From: Comamonadaceae bacterium OH2545_COT-014
GTDB taxonomy: Bacteria > Pseudomonadota > Gammaproteobacteria > Burkholderiales > Burkholderiaceae_C
NCBI GenBank assembly: GCA_003859965.1
Contig: RQYR01000009.1
Location: forward strand, 1-64,000
Length of the DNA stretch: 64,000 nt
Direction: 5' to 3'
In this document: piece by piece, positions 48,584 to 56,861 of the stretch
Layout: each line of letters starts with the position of its first letter
Numbering within the stretch: the stretch's first letter is position 1
Notes under the pieces: generated by a model
Seen by the model: only the letters and a program-made list of their open reading frames with translations
Told to the model about the DNA's origin: nothing
Database searches by the model: none
Translations under genes and position numbers: made by a program

Positions 48584-49639
48584 GTGGAATTGCTGCTGAT
48601 CTCCCTGCTCAACGGGCTGAGCTATGGGCTGCTGCTGTTCATGCTCAGCGCCGGGCTGACGCTCATCTTCAGCCTGATGGGCGTGCTCAACTTCGCGCAC
48701 GCCAGCTTCTACATGCTGGGCGCTTACCTGGGCTGGCAGTTTTCGGCCTGGTGGGGCTTTGGCACGGCGCTGTGGCTGGCGCCGCTGGCGGTGGGGCTGG
48801 CCGGCGCGCTGTTCGAACGCCAGGTGCTGCGCCGCGTGCATGCTTTCGGCCATGTGCCGGAGCTGCTCGTCACCTTCGGCCTGGCCTACGTGGTGCTGGA
48901 GGCGGTGCAACTTGTCTGGGGCCGCGCGCCGCTGGACTTTGCGCCGCCTGCGTGGTTGCAAGGCCCGGCCTTCACGCTGGTGCAGCACCCCGGGCAGGGC
49001 TGGCGCGTGGTGGCGGGCGCGGCCCCGACCGACTGGTGCCAGCAGGCGCTGGCGGCGGGCGCGCGGGTGGGCTGCACGCCGTTTCCGGCCACGCGCGCTT
49101 TCATGGCGGCGGTGTCGCTGGGCATGCTGGCCGGGCTGTGGCTGCTGCTGGCGCGCACGCGCGTGGGCCTGGTGATTCAGGCCGCGCTCACGCACCCGGA
49201 CATGGCGCAGGCGCTGGGGCACAACGTGCCGCGCGTGTTCATGGGCGTGTTCGGCGTGGGCACGGCGCTGGCCGGGCTGGCCGGGGTGATTGGCGGCAGC
49301 ACCTTCGTGACCGAGCCGGCCATGGCGCACGCGGTGGGGCCCATCATCTTCGTGGTGGCTGTCATTGGCGGGCTGGGCTCGCTGGGCGGGGCGTTCGCGG
49401 CCTCGCTGCTGATTGGCGTGATGCAGACCCTGGCGGTGTCGGTCGATGCGTCACTGCTGGACGCGCTGCGCGCGCTGGGGCTGGTGTCGGCCACGGGCGC
49501 GGCGGGTGGCGGAGCGCTGTGGCGCCTGACGCTGGCGCAGGTGGCGCCAGTGCTGCCGTATCTGCTGCTGGTGGCGATGCTGGCGCTGCGCCCGCAGGGC
49601 TTGCGGGGCCGGCGAGAGGTGTTCGATGAAGGCGCCTGA
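48584..49639 (+). CDS. livH: Branched-chain amino acid ABC transporter permease (LivH-like)
   Basis: This 351-residue inner-membrane permease has about eight helices and family motifs NGLSYGLLLFMLSAGLTLIF split across 8-27, VLNFAHASFYMLGAY near 34-48, and a cytoplasmic loop with RTRVGLVIQAALTHPDMAQALG split near 190-210. It opens a livH-livM-livG-livF operon. GTG 48584 is chosen from family alignment; the frame extends to 48482 with no family signal. The 208 bases after the LOG gene hold one unconvincing 46-residue frame starting in its ATGA. No substrate-binding protein gene is present. Confidence 0.85.
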   Translation: MELLLISLLNGLSYGLLLFMLSAGLTLIFSLMGVLNFAHASFYMLGAYLGWQFSAWWGFGTALWLAPLAVGLAGALFERQVLRRVHAFGHVPELLVTFGLAYVVLEAVQLVWGRAPLDFAPPAWLQGPAFTLVQHPGQGWRVVAGAAPTDWCQQALAAGARVGCTPFPATRAFMAAVSLGMLAGLWLLLARTRVGLVIQAALTHPDMAQALGHNVPRVFMGVFGVGTALAGLAGVIGGSTFVTEPAMAHAVGPIIFVVAVIGGLGSLGGAFAASLLIGVMQTLAVSVDASLLDALRALGLVSATGAAGGGALWRLTLAQVAPVLPYLLLVAMLALRPQGLRGRREVFDEGA

Positions 49640-50915
49640 GGCCATGCCGGCGCCGCTGCCCGCCACGCCGTGGCGCCGCCGCGCCTGGCCGTGGGCTGCG
49701 CTGGCGCTGCTGCTGGCGCTGGCCCCCTGGGTGGCGGCGGGCAGTAGCCTGGCGCTGAGCCTGCTGGCGCAAATGGGCATTGCCGTGGTGGCCTGCCTGT
49801 CATGCAACATCCTGCTCGGGCAGGGCGGCATGCTCAGCTTTGGCCATGCGGTCTATACCGGGCTGGGCGCGTATGCGGCCATTCATGCGCTGGCGCGGGT
49901 GGGCGAAGGCGGCCTGGCCTGGCTGCCGGTGGCGCTGGTGCCGCTGGCGGGCGGCGTGGCGGGCTGGCTGGTGGCGGCGCTGCTGGGCTGGGTGAGCACG
50001 CGGCGCGCGGGCACCACGTTCGCCATGATCACGCTGGGCTTGGGCGAGCTGGTGTTCGCGGCCGCGCTCATGTTTACCGGCGTGTTCGGCGGCGAGGCCG
50101 GCATCGCTGCCGACCGCACGGCGGGCCAGGCGTGGCTGAGCGTCAGCTTCGGGCCGCTGGCGCAGGTGTATTACCTGGTGGCGGCCTACACCTTCGTGTG
50201 CGTGGCGCTCATGTATGCGTTCACGCGCACGCCGCTGGGGCGGCTGCTCAACGCGGTGCGCGACAACCCGGAGCGCGTGGCCTTCATCGGCTTCAACCCG
50301 CAGTGGGTGCGCTACCTGGCGTTCATGCTGGCGGGCTTTTTCGCGGGCATTTCGGGCGGGCTGGGCGCGGTGCTGTTCGAGATCGTCACGGCCGAATCGC
50401 TGGGCGCGCTGCGCTCGGGCGGCTACCTGCTGTTCACCTTTCTGGGCGGGGCCAGCGTGTTTTTTGGCCCCGTGGTGGGCGGCGTGCTGATGGTGCTGAC
50501 GACGGTGTGGCTGTCGGAAATCACGCCCGCATGGCCGCTCTACCTGGGGCTGGTGTTCATGCTGATGGTGATGTACGCGCCCGAAGGGCTGGCTGGCCTG
50601 GCGCTGGCCCCGGCACGCCTGGCGGCGCAAGGGCGGCTGAAGCCGCTGCTGCCGCACGCCGTGGCGCTGGGGGCGGCGCTGGCGCTGCTGCTGGCGGGCG
50701 TGGTGGCGCTGGTGGAAATGCTGTACCGCCTGCAACTGGGGGCGGATGCCGGCGCGGGCGATGCCTTGCGGCTGGCCGGCATCACGCTGCATGTGCGGCA
50801 CGCGGGCAGCTGGCTGGGCGCGGCGGGGGTGGCGATGGCGGGGCTGGCGCTCACGCGCTGGGCCGCGCGCCGCCTGACAGCCGCACGGTCCGCCGGGCCG
50901 GAGGCATGCGCATGA
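49626..50915 (+). CDS. livM: Branched-chain amino acid ABC transporter permease (LivM-like)
   Basis: This 429-residue permease pairs with LivH. Family motifs are LLGQGGMLSFGHAVYTGLGAY split across 63-83, TFAMITLGLGELVF near 133, TPLGRLLNAVRDNPERVAFIGF split across 200-221 (the ATPase-coupling loop), and FLGGASVFFGPVVGG near 277. A C-terminal extension of about 90 residues beyond the usual end includes two further hydrophobic stretches. It overlaps livH by 14 bases and livG by four. Confidence 0.85.
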   Translation: MKAPEAMPAPLPATPWRRRAWPWAALALLLALAPWVAAGSSLALSLLAQMGIAVVACLSCNILLGQGGMLSFGHAVYTGLGAYAAIHALARVGEGGLAWLPVALVPLAGGVAGWLVAALLGWVSTRRAGTTFAMITLGLGELVFAAALMFTGVFGGEAGIAADRTAGQAWLSVSFGPLAQVYYLVAAYTFVCVALMYAFTRTPLGRLLNAVRDNPERVAFIGFNPQWVRYLAFMLAGFFAGISGGLGAVLFEIVTAESLGALRSGGYLLFTFLGGASVFFGPVVGGVLMVLTTVWLSEITPAWPLYLGLVFMLMVMYAPEGLAGLALAPARLAAQGRLKPLLPHAVALGAALALLLAGVVALVEMLYRLQLGADAGAGDALRLAGITLHVRHAGSWLGAAGVAMAGLALTRWAARRLTAARSAGPEACA

Positions 50916-51700
50916 CGGCTCCTGCCCTGCAACTGAACGAGGTGCGCAAGCGCCTGGGCGGCAGCGACATCATCCGTGGCGTGAGCCTGACGGTGCAGCC
51001 GGGCGAGCGGGTGGCCGTGATCGGGCCGAACGGGGCGGGCAAATCGACGCTGTTCAACCTCATCAGCGGCCGCCTGGCGCCGGATGCGGGGCAGATCCGG
51101 CTGCATGGCGCGCGCATTGACGGGCGGCGGCCATTCGAGATCAACCGCCTGGGCCTGTCGCGCAGCTTCCAGATCAGCCATCTCTTTGCACGCCTGTCCG
51201 TTTTTGAAAACCTGCGCTGCGCCACGCTGTGGCACCTGGGCTACCGCTACACCCTGTGGCGCTGGCTGAACGGCCTGCACGATGCCAACGCCCGCGCGCA
51301 CGAGTGGCTGCACCTGACGCAGCTGGCGCACCGGCGCGACGTGCCCGCCATGCACCTGAGCTATGCCGAGCAGCGCGCGCTGGAAATTGGCGTCACCCTG
51401 GCGGGCGGCGCCAGCGTGGTGCTGCTGGATGAACCCACCGCCGGCATGAGCGCCAGCGAAACGCGGCATTGCGTGCAGCTCATCCGCCGCGTCACGCAAG
51501 GGCGCACCCTGCTTATGGTGGAGCACGACATGGGCGTGGTGTTCGACCTGGCCGACCGCGTGGCCGTGCTGGCGCAGGGCGAGATCATCGCCTTCGACAC
51601 CCCGGCCGCCGTGCGCGCCTGCCCGCGCGTGCAGGCCGCCTACCTGGGCGCCGGGGCGCTGGCGCAAGCGCCGCAGGCCGCCGGCGGGGCCGCGCCATGA
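50912..51700 (+). CDS. livG: Branched-chain amino acid ABC transporter ATPase (LivG-like)
   Basis: This 262-residue ATPase has Walker A GPNGAGKST near 36, Q-loop SRSFQISHLF near 86, an unusual LSYAEQRALEIG signature near 148 where family members have LSxGEQR, Walker B VVLLDEPTAGM near 169, and the switch histidine in LMVEHDMGVV near 202. The start is ATG 50912: it overlaps the livM stop (ATGA) and has GGAGG at proper spacing, whereas ATG 50906 is too close. The WRWLNGLHD insert is non-standard. It overlaps livF by four bases. Confidence 0.87.
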   Translation: MTAPALQLNEVRKRLGGSDIIRGVSLTVQPGERVAVIGPNGAGKSTLFNLISGRLAPDAGQIRLHGARIDGRRPFEINRLGLSRSFQISHLFARLSVFENLRCATLWHLGYRYTLWRWLNGLHDANARAHEWLHLTQLAHRRDVPAMHLSYAEQRALEIGVTLAGGASVVLLDEPTAGMSASETRHCVQLIRRVTQGRTLLMVEHDMGVVFDLADRVAVLAQGEIIAFDTPAAVRACPRVQAAYLGAGALAQAPQAAGGAAP

Positions 51701-52413
51701 GTGCCGCCACCCCGCCGCCGCCCGTGCTGCGCGTGCGCGGCCTGCGCGCCGGCTACGGCAAAAGCCAGGTGCTGCACGGCGTGGGCTTCGACGTGCACGC
51801 CGGTGAAATCGTCGCCCTGCTGGGGCGCAACGGCGCGGGCCGCTCCACCTGCGCCAAGGCCATCATGGGGCTGGTGGCGGCGCAAGGCGAGGTGTGCTGG
51901 CGTGGCCAGTCCGTCCTGGGGCGCGCGCCGTGGCAGCTGGCGCGCCTGGGGCTGGGCTACGTGCCCGAGGACCGCGCCGTTTTCCCGCGCCTGACCGTGC
52001 ACCAGAACCTGCGGCTGGGCCTGAAAAAATCGCCCGGCCGCTGGTGCGCGGACGACATGTACGCCTTGTTTCCCGCGCTCAAGGCGCGCCAGCACACCGA
52101 GGCAGGCCTGCTCTCGGGCGGCGAGCAGCAAATGCTCACCCTCTGCCGCACCCTGATGGGTGATCCGGCCCTCATCCTCATTGATGAACCCACCGAAGGG
52201 CTGGCGCCCATGCTGGCCGCCCAGGTGGGGCGCTACCTGCAAACCCTGCAAAGCCAGGGCATCGCCGTGCTGCTGGTTGAACAAAAGCTCGGCATCGCGC
52301 TCGACATCGCCAACCGCGCGCTGGTCATGGGCCAGGGCCGCATCGTCTTTGAAGGCACGCCTGCCGCGCTGCGCGCCAACGCGGCGGTGCAGCAGGAATG
52401 GCTGGCCGTTTAG
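51697..52413 (+). CDS. livF: Branched-chain amino acid ABC transporter ATPase (LivF-like), Walker A Lys replaced by Arg
   Basis: This 238-residue ATPase follows the LivF pattern: LRAGYGKSQVLHGV near 16, YVPEDRAVFPRLTVHQNL split near 88, signature LLSGGEQQML near 141, Walker B LILIDEPTEGLAP near 162 and LLVEQKLG near 193. Its Walker A reads GRNGAGRST, with Arg49 (codon CGC at 51841) where almost all P-loops have lysine. This would be expected to impair ATP hydrolysis at that site, leaving one working site with LivG. A lysine codon would need two or three base changes, so a simple read error is unlikely. ATGA overlap fixes the start. Confidence 0.85.
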   Translation: MSAATPPPPVLRVRGLRAGYGKSQVLHGVGFDVHAGEIVALLGRNGAGRSTCAKAIMGLVAAQGEVCWRGQSVLGRAPWQLARLGLGYVPEDRAVFPRLTVHQNLRLGLKKSPGRWCADDMYALFPALKARQHTEAGLLSGGEQQMLTLCRTLMGDPALILIDEPTEGLAPMLAAQVGRYLQTLQSQGIAVLLVEQKLGIALDIANRALVMGQGRIVFEGTPAALRANAAVQQEWLAV

Positions 52414-52548
52414 GGTGATTTCACCCCTCTCCTGTTGGAAGAAGGTGGGCAAGGCAGTGCTTCCTTTGCCGATGGGGTGGTGCACCGCGCCGTAATGGCT
52501 TGCCGTAGCGACAGAAAGGGCAGAGCCTGATGAGCGCCCGGCGGTGTA

Positions 52549-52580
52549 CCTGTCTTTCTTGTCTCGCCAAGAAAGACAGG
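52549..52580. repeat. Perfect 13-bp hairpin in the livF-proQ gap
   Basis: CCTGTCTTTCTTG and CAAGAAAGACAGG pair without mismatch around TCTCGC. It lies 136 bases after livF in a 421-base gap in which I see nothing else. Similar AAGAAAG hairpins recur between genes in Comamonadaceae and some gammaproteobacteria as far as I recall; it may be a mobile or RNA-protective repeat. Confidence 0.7.
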
Positions 52581-52834
52581 CTGAAGAAGGCAACCCCGCT
52601 GTCGTTGTGGAGAGGCCTGGCGGCGCGTTACGTCATCAGCTGACCGATAGGGCAGATGCCCGAAGCTCCCATTTGCTCTGTGTTAGCCGTGCCACCAACG
52701 GAGACAGGGAGCCTCTTGCGTTCACAAGTCTTTGGGTGCTTGCGAAGCTGTGCGTGGCATCATCATTGGCTTGGTGAGCTGTTTGTCCTGTGCGGCTCCG
52801 TTGCGGTCTGTCGCTCCCTGTTGCTTTACCTCTT

Positions 52835-53539
52835 ATGAACGATTCTCCCGCTGAAACCTCCGTCGCCATGCCTGATGCGTCTGATTCGGGCCCAGCGCCC
52901 GAAGTGTCTGCACCGCCGCCCCCGTCACCCGGTGCGCCGCGCGCCCGCATGCCACGCCACCATCCGCTGCTGGCGCAACTGGCCGAATGGCACCCGGCGC
53001 TGTTTGGTGGCGAGCCGCGGCCACTCAAGCGCGGCATTTACCAGGACTTGCTGGCCGCCCATCCCGATGCGCTGGAGCCGCAGGCGCTACGGCAGGCCTT
53101 GCAAATTCATACCCGCTCCACCCGTTACCTGAACGTGGTGGCCCAGGGCCAGCCCCGGCGCGACCTGCTGGGCCAGGTGACCGAGGCCATGGCGCCCGAA
53201 CACGTTTACCAGGCGCTGGCCGAAGTATTCCGCCGCCGTCAGCAGCGCAGCTCCGAGGATCTGACCCCCCAATGGCGGCGCCGCATCGTGCATGCGTGGG
53301 CGGCCAGCGGGCTGTCGCGCCAAGCCTACGCTGAGGCCATGCACGGAAAAAATGAAATGGCCAACGCCGTGCTGGATGAAGCCATGCACGAAGCTGCCGA
53401 GCAGGCCGCGCGAGACGAGGCCTTGCTGCGCGCCTTCGAGACCAGCGGCCAGAGCGAAGCCGCGTTTGCTGCCATGTACGGCTTGCCGCCGCGCAGCGCC
53501 GCACAAACCCTGGCCCGTGCCCGCCAGCGGCGCGGCTGA
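52835..53539 (+). CDS. ProQ/FinO-domain RNA chaperone
   Basis: This 234-residue protein has a disordered Pro/Ser/Asp-rich N-terminus (1-45) and a ProQ/FinO domain at about 50-120, with LAQLAEWHPALFGGEPRPLK split near 47-66, GIYQDLLAAHPDA near 68 and HTRSTRYLNVV near 92. These proteins bind structured RNA and help sRNA-mRNA pairing or protect transcripts. A C-terminal ~110-residue region with helical repeats is unlike the Tudor-like domain of ProQ. ATG 52835 is used. RNA partners are unknown. Confidence 0.82.
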   Translation: MNDSPAETSVAMPDASDSGPAPEVSAPPPPSPGAPRARMPRHHPLLAQLAEWHPALFGGEPRPLKRGIYQDLLAAHPDALEPQALRQALQIHTRSTRYLNVVAQGQPRRDLLGQVTEAMAPEHVYQALAEVFRRRQQRSSEDLTPQWRRRIVHAWAASGLSRQAYAEAMHGKNEMANAVLDEAMHEAAEQAARDEALLRAFETSGQSEAAFAAMYGLPPRSAAQTLARARQRRG

Positions 53540-53815
53540 CGGCGCCTGGCGCGCTACGCCTTATGGCCGCCTTACCCTGTCAATGCTCCGGTGCTGCATG
53601 GCACCGCATGACAAAACAGGGCGTTGCCGCGTGGACGGGGCTGGGAGACGTGCCGTTTTCCGTTCGCCCAGTTCGATCGGTGCATTCATTGGGCTCACGC
53701 CTGCCAAGGCAACATGGGGCTGGTGCAGGCGGGCGCTTTTTGCCCTGACAGCACCAACCATATCCGCCGCTCCTACACTGCCAGCCACACCCCAGCCTTG
53801 GCTTACCGGCGCTGC

Positions 53816-55177
53816 ATGTTCCCTCGTCCTCCCATTCCCGCTTTCACCCCGCCGCTGCTGCGCGCCGTGCTCACGCTGCTAGGCGGCGGCGCGCTGGCGC
53901 AGCTGCTGCCGCTGCTGCTGGGGCCGCTGCTGGCGCGCCTGTACACGCCCGAGGCCTTTGGCCTGTTCACCCAGTTCGCCACCGTGGCCGCCGCGCTGGC
54001 GGTGGCTGCCAGCCTGCGTTATGAACAGGCGCTGCCGCTGGCCGCCGACGAGGCCGAGGCGCAAGCCCTGCTGGCGCTGTGCCTGCGCCTGCTGCTGGCC
54101 GCCGCGCTGCTGGCCGCGCCGCTGGGCTGGGCGCTGGCGCGCCTGGGCGCGCTGCCCTGGCCCTGGCTGCTGCCGCTGGCGGTGGCCGCCAGCGGGCTGC
54201 TGCAAGTGGGCATGCTGTGGGCCAACCGCGTCCGCCGCTTTGGTGCGCTGGCCTTCAGCCGCGTGGTGCAGTACGGCGGCGCGGCGGTGCTGCAAGTGGC
54301 GCTGGGCGCGTGGCTGTGGCAGGCCAGTGGCGCCCCGGCCGAGGCGGACGTGGCCTGGACGCTGCCGCTGGCCGCCGCGCTGGCGGCGCTGCTGGCGGCC
54401 GGGCCGCTGGCCCGGCCCGCGCCAGCGGGCGGCTGGCGCGGTCTGTGGCGGGCGCAGGCCGCGCCCGGTGGCGGTGGTGGCGGTGGTGGCGGTGGTGGCG
54501 GCCCCGGCCTGCGCCAGCGCATGGCCCAGGCCGCGCGGCGGCACCGTGACTTTGCCCTCGTCAACACCCCGCACGCTTTTCTAGGCACGGCGCAGGACGC
54601 GCTGGCCGTGGCCCTGCTGGCGGCCTGGGCGGGCGATGCGGCGGCGGGTTTCTGGGGGCTGGCGCTGCGCTACCTGAAAGCGCCGGCCACGCTGGTGGGC
54701 AGCGCCGTGTCGCAGGCGCTGTACCCGCGCTTGGCCCAGGCCGCCCCGCAGGACGCGCGGCGCACGGTGCGGCAGGTGATGGCGCTGCTGGCCGCTGTGG
54801 CGCTGCCGCTGGCGCTGGCGCTGCTGCTGGCCGGGCCGTGGCTGTTCGCGCTGGCCTTTGGCGAGCCGTGGCGCGAGGCGGGGGAGCTGGCGCGCGCGCT
54901 GGCACCCTACATCGGCGCGCATTTTGTAGCCGCGCCGCTGGCGGTGGTGACCATGGCCTGGGGCGCGCAGCGCTGGGCGTTTCGGCTGGCGCTGGCCGGG
55001 CAGGCGCTGTTTCTGGCCGCGCTGGCGGCGGGCCTGCACGCGGGCGGTTTGCAGGGTGGCGCCTGGGCCGTGTCGGCCGTCATGCTGCCGTATTTCGGCT
55101 GGTATTTCTGGCGGCTGGCGCGCTGGCCGCAGGCGCCGCAGCCGCCCCATGTTCCGGAAGGAGGACAAACGCCATGA
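53816..55177 (+). CDS. Polysaccharide flippase (Wzx/MOP-like)
   Basis: This 453-residue membrane protein has about 12 helices and matches polysaccharide export flippases: TLLGGGALAQLLPLLLGPLLARLY split across 20-43, PEAFGLFTQF near 45, and a central cytoplasmic loop. It probably moves a lipid-linked sugar across the inner membrane. Residues 218-229 are twelve consecutive glycines from GGT/GGC codons, not typical of the family. ATG 53816 is chosen. The acyltransferase gene overlaps its stop (ATGA). No glycosyltransferases are nearby, so it is an isolated pair. Confidence 0.8.
   Translation: MFPRPPIPAFTPPLLRAVLTLLGGGALAQLLPLLLGPLLARLYTPEAFGLFTQFATVAAALAVAASLRYEQALPLAADEAEAQALLALCLRLLLAAALLAAPLGWALARLGALPWPWLLPLAVAASGLLQVGMLWANRVRRFGALAFSRVVQYGGAAVLQVALGAWLWQASGAPAEADVAWTLPLAAALAALLAAGPLARPAPAGGWRGLWRAQAAPGGGGGGGGGGGGPGLRQRMAQAARRHRDFALVNTPHAFLGTAQDALAVALLAAWAGDAAAGFWGLALRYLKAPATLVGSAVSQALYPRLAQAAPQDARRTVRQVMALLAAVALPLALALLLAGPWLFALAFGEPWREAGELARALAPYIGAHFVAAPLAVVTMAWGAQRWAFRLALAGQALFLAALAAGLHAGGLQGGAWAVSAVMLPYFGWYFWRLARWPQAPQPPHVPEGGQTP
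54467..54502 (+). repeat. Poly-glycine codon repeat in the flippase gene
   Basis: Twelve GGT/GGC codons follow a near 9-bp period (GGTGGTGGC). Slippage would change the number of glycines without shifting frame if by threes. Confidence 0.75.
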
Positions 55178-55743
55178 GAGCCTGGCTCAACCGCTGGCGG
55201 CGGCGCGTGGTGCGCTGGCTGCTGTTTCGCATGGTGTTTGGCGAACGCAGCGGCGGGCGTCGGCTGCCCGGCACGCGCATCTCGCCCAGCGCCTGCATTG
55301 AGCACGAAGCCGGGCTGATGCTGGGCGATGACGTGTTCATTGGCCACTTCTGCTTTATTGAAGCCAACGGCGGCGTGTGCATTGGCGCGGGCACGCAGAT
55401 CACCCATTACGTGAGCATCGTCACCCACAGCACCCACCGCAGCGTGCGCCTGGGCCGGGGGCTGGCCGACGTGCGCGCGCCGGTGCGCGTGGGCGAACGC
55501 TGCTTCATCGGCCCGCACAGCACCCTGGAGGCGGGCGCCGTGCTGGGCCACGGCTGCGTGGTGGCCTCGCACAGCCGGGTGCGCGGCACGTTTGCCGACT
55601 TTGCCCTCATTGCCGGCAGCCCAGCGCGCGCGGTGGGCGATGTGCGTCAGGCCGACGAGCGCTGGCTGGCGGCCCACCCCGAGGCCCGCGCGGCCTACGA
55701 AGCCTGGCAGGCGGCGCTGGCGGCCCGGCCCGCAGGGCGCTGA
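55174..55743 (+). CDS. Left-handed beta-helix acyltransferase (WcaF/LacA-like)
   Basis: This 189-residue protein is built of hexapeptide repeats (ISPSACIEHEAGLMLGDDVFIG and onward to GAGTQITHYVSIVTH) with the catalytic histidine probably in THSTHRS near 85-91 and the closing IAGSPARAVGDVR. Such enzymes acetylate sugars in surface polysaccharides using acetyl-CoA. ATG 55174 overlaps the flippase stop by four bases, so the two genes act together. GGAGG lies upstream. The acceptor sugar is unknown. Confidence 0.83.
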   Translation: MRAWLNRWRRRVVRWLLFRMVFGERSGGRRLPGTRISPSACIEHEAGLMLGDDVFIGHFCFIEANGGVCIGAGTQITHYVSIVTHSTHRSVRLGRGLADVRAPVRVGERCFIGPHSTLEAGAVLGHGCVVASHSRVRGTFADFALIAGSPARAVGDVRQADERWLAAHPEARAAYEAWQAALAARPAGR

Positions 55744-55792
55744 GCCGGGTGCGGCGCGCTTGCCACGGGCGTAGCGGGCCTGGCCGCCGTCC

Positions 55793-55820
55793 GCTATTTT
55801 TTTGGTAGCTTTCAAGCCTT
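55793..55820. repeat. GCTAT-type intergenic element (copy 2)
   Basis: GCTATTTTTTTGGTAGC matches the element at 59314-59332 apart from one base. It lies in the acyltransferase-fpr gap (55744-56034), which holds nothing else I can identify. Confidence 0.55.
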
Positions 55821-56034
55821 TTGCAATGTGCCGCCACGGCCTGGAAAGCAGGTGTAACCGGCGTGCGACAATACGGCTGGCCCGCCAGCGAGCCTGGTGC
55901 TTGTGGCGCGGCGTGGCGGGCGAGCGCGCGGCGTGTGCCGGGCCTCTTTCGGGCCTTCCGGGTCCGCCGGCCCTGGCGGGGCCGTGCTGGCGCAGCCCCT
56001 TGTTTTCTGTACCGTTTTTTCCTTTTCCGCTGTC

Positions 56035-56808
56035 ATGGCCGCTTTCGACGACGAAAAAGTCCTCTCTGTCCACCACTGGACCGACCGCCTGTTTTCCTTT
56101 ACCACCACGCGCAGCCAGAGCCTGCGCTTTTCCAACGGCCACTTCACCATGATCGGCCTGCGCGTGAACGGCAAGCCGCTGCTGCGGGCGTACTCCATCG
56201 TCAGTCCCAACTACGAGGAAACGCTGGAGTTCCTGAGCATCAAGGTGCCCGATGGCCCGCTCACCAGCCGCCTGCAGCACATCCAGCCGGGCGACCACGT
56301 CATCGTCGGCCACAAGCCCACGGGCACGCTGCTCATCGACTACCTGCTGCCGGGCAAGCGCCTGTACCTGTTTGGCACCGGCACCGGGCTGGCGCCGTTC
56401 ATGAGCATCATCCGCGACCCCGACACCTACGAGAAATACGAAACCGTGGTGCTGGTGCACGGCTGCCGCCTGGTCAGCGAGCTGGCCTACCGCGACTACA
56501 TCACGCAGGAGCTGCCGCAACACGAGTTCCTGGGCGAGATGGTGCGCCAGCAGCTCAAGTATTACCCCACCGTCACGCGCGAGCCGTTCGCCACCCAGGG
56601 CCGCATTCCCGATCTGATCGAAAGCGGCAAGATGGCCGCCGACCTGGGCCTGCCCGCGCTCGACCCGGAGCAAGACCGCGTGATGCTGTGCGGCAGCCCG
56701 GAGATGCTCAAGTCCATCAAGGCCGTGCTGGAGGCGCGCGGCTTCAACGAAGGCAACACCACCACGCCGGGCGACTACGTGGTGGAGCGCGCCTTCGTCG
56801 AGCAGTAA
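56035..56808 (+). CDS. fpr: Ferredoxin-NADP(+) reductase
   Basis: Fpr passes electrons between NADPH and ferredoxin or flavodoxin in the cytosol, serving oxidative-stress defence and Fe-S enzymes. The 257-residue protein has the FAD-binding RAYSIVSPNYEETLEF split near 51-66, NADP-binding FGTGTGLAPFMSIIRDP near 114, CGSPEM near 221, and the bacterial subclass I end ...YVVERAFVEQ. Length is normal. ATG 56035 is chosen; the frame upstream to 55897 has no family signal. Confidence 0.93.
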   Translation: MAAFDDEKVLSVHHWTDRLFSFTTTRSQSLRFSNGHFTMIGLRVNGKPLLRAYSIVSPNYEETLEFLSIKVPDGPLTSRLQHIQPGDHVIVGHKPTGTLLIDYLLPGKRLYLFGTGTGLAPFMSIIRDPDTYEKYETVVLVHGCRLVSELAYRDYITQELPQHEFLGEMVRQQLKYYPTVTREPFATQGRIPDLIESGKMAADLGLPALDPEQDRVMLCGSPEMLKSIKAVLEARGFNEGNTTTPGDYVVERAFVEQ

Positions 56809-56861
56809 GAACCTGTTCAACGTCCCTGCGCCGCCGCGCGCTGGCGCTGCACTGAAAAGGC

